Source: Microstegium vimineum
Lineage: Eukaryota > Streptophyta > Magnoliopsida > Poales > Poaceae
DNA length: 64,000 nucleotides
Assembly (NCBI GenBank): GCA_022036555.1
Contig: CM039140.1
Location: 8,955,943 to 9,019,942 of the forward strand
Reading direction: 5' to 3'
The notes below the pieces were generated by a model. It made no database searches. It was not told where the DNA came from and worked only from the letters and a program-made list of their open reading frames with translations. Of this stretch, positions 55,603 to 64,000 are shown in pieces (the stretch's first letter is position 1; every line of letters begins with the position of its first letter). The translations under genes were made by a program, and so were the position numbers.

Positions 55603-55895
55603 TTCGATCTCTGGTCTAGGGAACTTTCTGATGTGGCTGCCTATCATTTTAGTAAGATGAAGTTGTAATGTTGAGCAACTTATCCGGGCTCTAACCCTTT
55701 TGCTTTTGGAATGGTTGTAATAAACTTGGGTTGTGTATATTTGTTCAGATTTTTCTTTTATTTTGCATCTATCTGGTAGCCCCCGGGTGAGGGGTTTCTT
55801 TGTATGCCGCGCATAAAAGAGGAGCTCTTACCCAAGACATTTGTGATGCATAAAAGAAAACAAATTTCAACTGGAATGCTGTAATGAGGGATTTT
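55603..55895. other. Short spacer between F-box gene and pol end
   Basis: AT-rich 3' untranslated sequence shared by two convergent genes. AATAAA-like words (GTAATAAACTT near 55720) could serve as a polyadenylation signal for the F-box gene. Confidence 0.4.
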
Positions 55896-58800
55896 TTAGG
55901 GGTAGAAACGACGTAGTTGTTGTATGTTCTAGGCATTGGCGAAGACCTTGCCGGCGAAAGTTTTGAGTCGGTAAGCTCCTGGCCTTATCGCTTTGTGGAC
56001 AATGTAGGGTCCTTCCCAGGGTGATGTGAGCTTATGCCATTCCTTGTTGCTTTGGATTTTCTGGAGTACTAAGTCCCCTGGCTGGAAATCCCTTGGGCGG
56101 ACACGTCGGTCGTGGTATCGTCGTAGCGCCTGTTGGTACTTGGCCGAGTGTAGGAGGGCGGCGTCCCTGGCCTCGTCGACCTGGTCGATGGCGTCTTCTA
56201 GGAGGTTTCTACCTTCTTAGGGTCATAAGCCTCCACCCTAGGGGACCCGTACTCGAGGTTGGTGGGTAAGACGACCTCTGAGCCGTAGACCAAGAAGAAT
56301 GGAGAAAAGCCGGTGGCCCTACTTCGTGTCGTTCTGAGACTCCACAGGACAGCAGGGAGCTCTTGGATCCATTTTTTGCCATATTTATTCAGCCGATCAA
56401 AAATCCTCGCCATGATCCCCTGTAGGATGAGCCCGTTGGCGCGTTCCACCTGCCCGTTAGATTCCGGGTGCACGACGGAGGCCCAATCAACTTGTATGTG
56501 GTGCTCGTCGCACCATTCTAGGAACTCTCCTGCCATGAAGTTAGTTCCGTTATCGGTGATAATGGAATTGGGTACTCTGAAGCGATGGATGATGTTGGTG
56601 AAGAAACTAACAGTTTCCTCGGCCCTGATGTTAGTGATGGGGCACAACTCAATCCATTTGGTGAACTTGTCTATGGCGACCAGTAGGTGGGTGTAGCCCC
56701 CGGGTGCCTTCTCGAATTTTCCAACCTTGTCGAGCCCCCAAACTGCGAATGGCCACGTAAGGGGGGTGGTTTGGAGTGCCTGAGCAGGCATGTGGATCTT
56801 CCTGACGAAGAATTGGCAACCCTCACAGGTGCGAACCAAAGCTTGGGCGTTGGCCATAGCCATCGGCCAGTAGAAGCCTTGTCAGAAAGCGTTCCCTACA
56901 AGGGTTTTAGCTCCCGCGTGATGTCCGCAGGCTCCCTGATGGATGTCTTGCAACAGTTCTTTCCCTTGCTCGTTTGGGATGCAACGTAGTAGGACACCGG
57001 TCGCGCTTCGCTTGTGAAGCACATTGTTGACAAGGGTGAACACCTTGGCTCGCCTGGCGAGCCGTCTGGCCTCCGCCTGGCCCGTGGGGAGCTCGCCGTT
57101 GGCTAGGCGACCTATGTATGGTTGCCTCCAGTCTTTCTCTTCCAACGTCAACCCCTCCTGCTCTATGTTCATTGCTTCAGCGGTTCCGTCATCACTTACA
57201 GTCGAGGCCTCGGGAGCTCTTGAGGTCGCTGGAGAGCTGGCGCTGGAGGATTCCGTTTCTCCGGTGTCAATAGATGGCTTTAACTGGTCACTTGCAAACA
57301 CTCCGGGAGGCATGGGATCCCGGCTTGAGGCCGCCCTGGCTAGGGAGTCGGCCTCTTCATTCTGTCGTCGTGGCACGTGATTGAGCTTGAGGCCATCAAA
57401 CTTGGACTCAAGTTTTCGTACCTCCTGGAAATACGCGGCCATATGTGAGTCGACGTAGTTGGATTGCTTCATGACCTAGTTGACTACTAGCTGGGAGTCG
57501 CCGCGAGCGTCGAGCCGCCTTATCCCCAGATCGATCGCAATCTGTAGTCCGCTAAGCAAAGCTTCGTACTCCACCTCGTTGTTGGACGCCAGGAACAGTA
57601 GACGTACCATGTACCTCATCGTCACCTCGTGGGGTGACGTCAAGATGATCCCAGTGCCTGCGTCGGTTTTCATGAGGGAGCCATCAAAGTATAAAGTCCA
57701 ATACTCCAGCTCGACAGCCAGAGCAGGGAGGGTTGCATCCGTCCACTCCGTGATGAAGTCAGACAGGACCTGTGACTTGATAGCGCTCCGTGGGGTGTAG
57801 GTGATGTGTTTATCCATCAGCTCCAGCACCCATTTAGCGATACGATGGGCGGCATCTTTGTTCAGGATGACCTCTCCCAACGGTGCATTGCTTACAACTA
57901 TGATTTCGTGTGACCCAAAGTAATGCAGCAGCTTTCTTTTAGTCATGACCACCGCATACACCAGTTTTTGCAGATGGGAATACCGGGTCTTTGAGTCACT
58001 CAGCACTTCGCTAACAAAATATACGAGTCTCTGTACTTTGAGCGCGTGCCCTTCTTCCTCTCTTTCCACGACTAGGACCGTGCTCACCACCTGCCTTGTG
58101 GCGGAGATGTATAACAGGAGTTTTTCCTCTCTATCGGGCGAGACCAGGACAAGCGCATTTGACAACAGCCGCTTGATGTGGTCGAGGGCTGCCTGGGCCT
58201 CGGGTGTCCATGCGAATCGCTCGGATTTATTCAGGAGTTTGTAAAGAGGCAGGCTCCTTTCGCTGAGGCGCGAGATGAACCAAATGAGCGACGCGAGATA
58301 ACCCATGACCCTTTGTACCCTCTTCACATTATGGATTGGCCCCATTTTTTCAATGGCGGTGATCTTCTTAGGGTTAGCCTCAATCCCCCTTTTAGAGACA
58401 ACGAAGCCCAGGAGCATGCCTTTTGAGACTCTGAAGACGCACTTCTCGGGGTTAAGCTTGATGCTGTTCTTTTTTAGCTTTCTGAACATGAGGGAGAGGT
58501 CAGCCATGAGTTCACTAGCGTGTTTGGACTTGACGACGATGTCATCCACGTAAACCTCGACGGTTTTACTCACAAGTTCGTCGAAGCACCGGATCATGGT
58601 CCGCTGAAAAGTTGCCCCAGCATTCCGGAGCCCAAAAGGCATGGTGACGTAGCAAAACGATCCGAACGGGGTGATGAACGACGTCGCGAGCTGGTCCGAC
58701 TCGTTCATTTTGATTTGATGGTACCTGGAGTACGCGTCAAGAAAACAAAGGAGTTCGCACCCTGATGTCGCCTCAATTATTTGATCGATATGGGGCAGCG

Positions 58801-59611
58801 GATATGGGTCCTTTGGACAGACCTTGTTGAGACTTGTGTAGTCGACACACATTCTCCATTTCCCATTCTTCTTTCATACCAGTACAGGATTGGCAAGCCA
58901 CTCGGGGTGGTGTACTTCTTTGATGAAACCCGCGACGAGGAGCTTTTTTATCTCCTCTCCGACCGCGGCGTATTTTTCTTCGTCGAAGAGGCACAGTCGT
59001 TGTTTAACCGGCCTGGACCCCGTCTTGACATGCAGGAAGTGCTCGGTGACGTCCCTGGGTATGCCCGGCATATCCAAGGGCCTCCACGCAAATACGTCGA
59101 TGTTCGCGCGAAGGTAATCGACGAGCTCGCCTTCCTATTTGGGAGAGAGGGAGGAGGTGATGTGGACGGCCCTCTCTTCCCCGTCCCGAGTGTTGAGAAC
59201 GACCATTTTTGTGGCCTCCATGGACTCGAACGAGCCAATCTTCTTGGTGTTCGGGGTTTCTCCCCGCGACATGCTAGCCTCGGCTACCAATTCAGCCGCG
59301 AGTTGTTTTGAGGCCACGAGCGCCAACGCGTACGTGCAATACTCGATGTCGCACTCGTACGCGTGCCGGGGCGCCGTGCCTACCGTGATGACGCCCTTCG
59401 GACCCGGCATCTTCAGCTCTAAGTAGGTATAGTTTGGGACTGCCATGAACTTCACGTAGCATGGTCGTCCGAGTATGGCGTGGTAAGTCCCCCTAAACCC
59501 GACGACCTCGAATGTCAGTATTTCCTTACGGAAATTTCCCGAACCGCCGAAGGTGACGGGCAGGTCAATCCGGCCAATGGGGTCTGCCTTCTTGCCTGGG
59601 ATCACCCCCAA
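55896..59611 (-). pseudogene. gypsy pol: protease end, RT, two RNase H, integrase; broken
   Basis: From 59611 leftwards one frame runs to about 56205: protease C-terminal part (FEVVGFRGTYHAILGRPCY), linker, RT (WRMCVDYTSLNK, FLDAYSRYHQI, TPFGSFCYVTMPFGLRN, YVDD at about 58552), a first RNase H-like domain with poor catalytic residues, a second RNase H (LYFDGSLMKTDAGTG, NNEVEYEALLSGL, ARGDSQL), HVPRRQNEEADSLAR, integrase zinc site (HQGACGHHAGAK, CEGCQFF) and core triad D (WGLDKVGKF), D (ITDNGTNF), E (NGQVERAN). Stops at 59135, 58874, 57473 and 56880 interrupt it; each fits C-to-T at CAG or CGA. A one-base shift near 56205 precedes the C-terminal part, which ends TAA at 55896-55898. Dual RNase H marks the Tat lineage. 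Confidence 0.92.
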
Positions 59612-62445
59612 AAAGGAGCCCCGAGGGGCACAAATGTGACCGTGGTATTCTCATTGTGTCGAGGGTCTCAGCGTAAAAGATATTGAGCCCACTCCCACCG
59701 TCCATTATGACTTTGGTGAGGTGCTTCGTGCCAACGATGGGATCGACAACTAACGGATATCGGCCGGGATACGGTACATATTCGGGATGATCGTTACGAT
59801 TGAAAGTAATAGGAGACTCCGACCACTTGAGGAAGGTGGGAACGGCAGGGGTGGTTGCGTATACCTCTCGACGCGCGACCTTTTGCTGACGCTTGGAGCT
59901 GCACGACGCCGGGCCGCCAAAGATCATCAGCGTCTCATCCGCCGGGACGTAGTCGTTGTCCTTTCCTCTGCCGTCTTCTCCCTCGTCCTCTTTCTTCTTT
60001 GTCCATCTCTTCTTCTTCGCACCGCCACCGAGGAACTTTTTCATGAGGTTGCAGTCCTTGAGGAGGTGTTTGACAGGGGTCGCATGGTTCGGGCAGGGCC
60101 GTTCTAGCATTTTTTTGAAGTGGTCGTTTGCCGGCCCGTCCTGCTGCCCCTCGCCTTTCTCTACCGCCGCGACGAGTGACGGGTCGTACCGTGGCCGATT
60201 GCGGACCTTCTTGTGAGGACGAGTCGAGGGTCCTTCGGCTTCCACCTCATCACGCCTGCTCCGGCTAGTCGCGCCCTGGAAAACGGCGCCGACGGCCTCC
60301 TTGCCTGAGGCGTGGTTTGTGGCAATGTCGAGCAGTTCCTTGGTTGTCTTGGGTTTCTTGCACCCTAGTTTATGGACTAGGGACTTGCAAGTTGTCCCTG
60401 ATAGGAACGCGGTAACCACGTCGCCGTCGGCTATGTCGGGGAGCTCGTCGCACTGCTGAGAGAAACGACGAATGTATTCGCAAAGGGTCTCTCCTCGCTT
60501 TTGCTTGCAGCTCTTGAGATCCCAGGAGTTCTCGGGCCGGATGTACGTTCCCTGAAAGTTCCCGACGAAGGACTCCTTTAGGTCCGCCCAGTTTCGGATC
60601 TTTCCTTTTGGGAGATGCTCAAGCCACACTCGCGCTGTATCGGAGAGGTAGAGCGGCAAGTGATGGATTATGAAATTCTCGTTGTTTGCTCTGCCTGCCT
60701 TGCAGGCGAACCGATAGTCCTCCAGCCAGAGGCCATGGTTCGTGAGCCCCGTGTACTTCAGGATGTAGGTCGGCGGGCGGAACCGCGACGGGACCCGCAC
60801 AGCGTGTATGCGCGAAGAGAAACATCGTGGTCCGGTGGGCTCCGTGCTGGAGTCCCAGTCCTCATCAGGGTCATGTCGTCCGCCCCTTCGTGGGTGTCGC
60901 CCACGTCGTCTGCTACCGCCATCGTTGTCGCTTTGCCCATGGTCGTCGCCTCTGAAACGCGTGTCGCGCTCGGGACGTCGCCTGGCCGGCTCCTGGTCCC
61001 TTGCGGGGGTTGGCCTTGGCCTCTGGCGGACAGAGCTCTCCGGCGGGGTGTGTTTTCTACGCTGGAGAGAGCCCCGACCCTCCGTCGTGCCGAGCTCTCC
61101 GCTTGTTGAGCCGCCGTAGGTCACGTAGCTCACTTCTAAGCTTCTTCTCCTCGGGCGTCGTAGGTTCTGGAAACTGTCGCATGAGCATGGCAGCGGCAGC
61201 TATGTTTTGTTGCGCCCTTGGAAAGGTTGGCGGTGACCCATCATCCTCGGCTATAAGGCGTTGTACCTTGCGAGCTCGGGCTCGGGACCGGCTGCCGGCC
61301 GAGGGTTTAGCTGTTTCTCAAGGAGGGCACGTTCGTCGTCTATCTCCTGGCGAGCATCGTCAAGTTCTCCCTGCCGAGTGCGCATGGCGTCAAGGTTGAC
61401 ATGGGGCGGAGTGCGGGCCTCCACGTTCTCGGGGAGGATCTCATTGCCATCCTCGTCGAAGTTGCGCACGGTCCCTTCGGGGGTGGGATCCCTCCCGTCG
61501 CACATGAAGCATTCCCGCGAGGGGCCCTCGCTGGCTTCGGGAGTCACACGTTTCGTCCCTGTACTGTCAGAGCCGGAGAGAGCCATGTCTTCCTCGGTTA
61601 GGAGGTCGTAAACAGATTCGACAGTCCCCACGAACTCGTCGTCCGGGGTGTTCGGTCATCTTCAGAGTGATGAGCCGCTCGAGGATGGATGCGGTGCCGA
61701 ACGGGTACGTGACCGGGACACCTTCCTCTAACGACGCGCCTCCCTTGATTTGGATGGCCGCGTCTACGTGAGAGGATGCCTGTCTCGGTGCATGGCTTGG
61801 AGAGGGTCGCGGTGCCCTATAGCCCTGGGCACGCCGGCGTGGCCTGCGCCTGCGGCGGAGCGGGCGGTCACTACCTTCGGAGGACTGTTCGTCTAAGGCG
61901 CGGCACGTCATCCGCCCTGGGGCGGGTTTCTTCCCCGCATTGCGGTCGGAGAAGGGGTCGTCGACACATTCCTCAGTGTCCTGGTGGACCTCCTTTGTCG
62001 TGGTGATGGCTCCAAGGCGACTGCCGTCTGTCGGTGTTTCGTCGCCGTCGGAGCTGGGGTCCGAGTCCAGGAGGTAGTCGTACTGGGAGTGCACGAAATG
62101 CAACACGGTATGCTCGGCCGCGTGATTGATCTCGTGGTCGTCGTCGTCAGAGTCCCCCACACCGCTCATGAACGCCTCGAGCGGGTGGAGCCCTCTGTTG
62201 TCGTCCCGGGAAGTTTCTTCCCCAAGTCCGGTGGGGTTGGCTCCAGGGCCTCGCAGCCTGAGGGTCTCAACCGGTGTGTCCCTGCATAGAGCCGGGTAGC
62301 CCTTGTCTGAACGGTTCAGAGTGTCGACGACCTGGTCCGGCGAAGGCAGCACACGGGTGAGGGTCCCGTCCGGGGAGCAAGCGAACTCTAGGCTTCCAAA
62401 ACGGGTGAAGGAGAGCCCAGGGTTGTCGGAGTTGCGGGAGGCCAT
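59565..62445 (-). pseudogene. gypsy gag with start of protease, frameshifted
   Basis: Starts MASRNSDNPGLSF at 62445, with an acidic then arginine-rich N-terminal region to 61567; a frameshift near 61600 leads into MALSGSDSTG... and another near 61250 into a helical segment. The main open segment (61133-59565, 522 aa) has the gag core (WLEDYRFACKAGRANNEN, ARVWLEHLPKGKIRNW, LKSCKQKRGETLCEYIRRFS), a CPNHATPVKHLLKDC knuckle-like motif, and at residue ~478 the protease active site KVIMDGGSGLN. A one-base loss in a T-run near 59612 then moves the reading into the pol frame. Gag coats the RNA; here it is non-functional. Confidence 0.88.
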
Positions 62446-62484
62446 TCGAAACCACTAAAACGTCGCGACATGCGATGCCCCCTA

Positions 62485-62496
62485 CCTGGCGCGCCA
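62485..62496 (-). promoter_or_regulatory. Primer-binding site of gypsy element
   Basis: On the minus strand TGGCGCGCCAGG lies 2 bp inside the 5' LTR (ending at 62499). This position and the TGGCG start fit a tRNA primer site; the tRNA is not assigned. Confidence 0.7.
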
Positions 62497-62498
62497 AC

Positions 62499-63745
62499 TG
62501 TCGGTGTTTAGAAACTACCAACAAGTAAATTTGTACGCGTGTCGGATTCCGAATGGTGAGACAAAGAGACCAGAGGATTATATTGGTTTGGGTAAGAAAT
62601 CCCTACATCCAGTGTGTAGCTGTTCGTGTTCCTTATCTCTACTTGGAGGGGGTTACAAGCTTGGTCGAGAGAGGGGGTATGAGCCCCAAGTCTCTGTGTG
62701 TGTTGGTGTATGAGTGTGTTCTAACTCTATGCTTGTTATTCTTCGATTGTCTGATTATCTGATGTCCGTCGTCATCCCCCCTCACCCTCCTTTTATAGTA
62801 GCAAGGAGGGTGGGGGAGTTACAAGTGTGCACCGAGGTGCATATCCTGAGAGGCGGTGCCTTTGCCTTCTCCGAGAAGGATGCGGAGTACTCATAATACT
62901 ATATTCTTATTGTCTTCGTACTTGGTCGGAGGCTGGGTGTCGTGTCAGCCTTCCACCGCTTCGCCGGAGAATAGGAGGGTTCCGGTTAAGCCCGTAGTGG
63001 ATAGAGGCATGGATGCCTACAGCTCCGTCGGCCGGTACACCGTTTGTACCTTCCCCCAATTCTTTTTGCGTACGATGAGATTCCTCCACGCTCGGCTAAT
63101 GGACTCCGTTATTCAGAGGGTCCCACTATACCCGTTGTACTCTCGTTCGATGAGCTCCTATAGGGGCCGGGGATGTGTGAGGCTATCTCCACCTCGCGAG
63201 AGGCATGATTCCGTCCTGTCCGGGTGCCTTGCTTCATCCCATCCCGATTGGGGAACTTGACATGTCTTCGTTTGGGCAGGAGCCAGGGTGTTATCATGAG
63301 CCCCGGATTGTACGGGGTGTACGATTCTTCGTGGTTCTATACCTCCGTTCTTATCTTATAGAGAACGCGGCGTCGGCAGCTAAGGACTAGCGACCTTATC
63401 CCTTCGTATAGGGGTAAAGAGATCTTTCCTCTACTGTTGACACATCTCCTGGAACCAACGGCTTGGCCGTGATGGCACGGATTGGTTTAAGCCAGGGAAT
63501 GCCGTCGTGGAGGGAGATATGGGCACGTCTTCCCTCAGGACGTCGGGCGAGGCGGAGTTGAGTCCGCCCAAGGCAGGTCTGCCCGGGGTACGTCTGCCTT
63601 CGTGGGCCGACTAGGTGGCGACCCCCGCGCTTTTCGTCCTGCGGGCCGATGGTCCGTGACGGTTTGCCTCTGATGGGCTTCTCGCTCCCCCTCAGGTGGT
63701 TTTTGATTATTTTTGAAAATGTACTGTTAAATTAGGTACCCTACA
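62499..63745 (-). repeat. 5' LTR of gypsy element
   Basis: On the plus strand begins TGTCGGTGTTTAG and ends GGTACCCTACA, followed by CTATG (63746-63750). The TATA box is at 62791-62797 on the minus strand. Confidence 0.93.
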
Positions 63746-64000
63746 CTATGACATTGTTCTTAGTTTATATTTATTATATGCTTCTTAGAATTGATATTAT
63801 ATTTGTGCTTAAGATCGCAAAGCGCTCATTTTTGTTAACGAATGGGGTAAGTGGTTGACATAGCGCGGTGCTTATACGTTGTTTACCTGCAAATGCACCC
63901 TACATTACGGGATCGTGTGGTGGATCGTGAGGGTGACAACCTTATTGAGTCCTTTGTAGTCCACCTCCCATCTGTAGGTCATGTAGGATATGGTTGCTAT
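63746..64000. other. Right target duplication and continuation of outer LTR-like sequence
   Basis: CTATG duplicates 50615-50619. The following 250 bp continues the interrupted outer sequence to the window edge; no coding region is visible. Confidence 0.5.

Larger units (their letters stand above)
50620..63745 (-). mobile_element. Ty3/gypsy retrotransposon, Tat-like lineage, reverse orientation
   Basis: LTRs at 50620-51883 (1,264 bp) and 62499-63745 (1,247 bp), both TG...CA, with the 5-bp duplication CTATG at 50615-50619 and 63746-63750. Gag and pol read leftwards, so the right LTR is the 5' LTR. Pol order is protease, RT, RNase H, a second RNase H, integrase, as in the Tat lineage. About 4 kb between pol and the 3' LTR carries two genes on the opposite strand. 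LTRs differ at about 16 positions in the first 300 bp by eye, so it is older than the copia. Four stops and at least two frameshifts disable pol. Confidence 0.93.

Overview
The window looks like repeat-rich intergenic DNA from a grass (Poaceae) nuclear genome. The evidence is a CACTA transposon with the grass-type 'TTTAGTCCCGGTTGG' subterminal repeats, a SIRE/Opie-like Ty1/copia element with a long gag and an extra 3' ORF, a Tat-lineage Ty3/gypsy element with antisense ORFs, and a plant LINE whose ORF1 carries zinc knuckles and a DUF4283-like domain. I see no ordinary host gene with confidence. The best intact cellular-type ORF, an F-box protein at 54922-55602, lies inside a retrotransposon. 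The species cannot be named from sequence alone.

Layout. 1-725: reverse-strand copia LTR inserted in a reverse-strand CACTA transposase gene (726-2861). 3712-5075: decayed hAT transposase. 5080-5440: scrap of copia reverse transcriptase. 5441-8386: T-rich and GC-rich DNA without a recognisable gene. 8387-33060: one full-length CACTA element with TGA target-site duplications, carrying three genes (zf-GRF, TNP2, and TNPD with an Ulp1-like protease). Its TNP2 gene is split at 11591/25233 by a 13.6-kb copia element (11592-25227) flanked by perfect ATGCT duplications. 33061-36301: a MITE, a 75-bp tandem array and dispersed repeat copies. 36302-about 42010: decayed reverse-strand LINE. 42080-46560: two GC-rich minisatellites, a MITE, a GCTCG-rich inverted-repeat element and a second copy of the dispersed repeat. 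46900-48720: remnant of another TNP2. 50620-63745: a reverse-strand Tat-like gypsy element with CTATG duplications, sitting in DNA that itself looks like an LTR.

How the parts work. Each element once carried its own mobility set: LTR promoter, primer-binding site, gag, protease, integrase, RT/RNase H and polypurine tract, or TNP2/TNPD with subterminal binding sites. All autonomous elements are now broken. Many premature stops can be explained by C-to-T change at CG or CAG sites, as expected for methylated, silenced DNA. The copia LTRs are about 98% identical by eye, so that insertion is young; the gypsy LTRs have diverged more.

Most worth a second look: the intact antisense F-box ORF with its own TATA box and the spliced antisense gene beside it (gypsy); the roughly 900-codon ORF3 in the copia, preceded by an array of the same GCGTCCGTCGC motif found in its LTR promoter; and the 75-bp palindrome-bearing tandem array.
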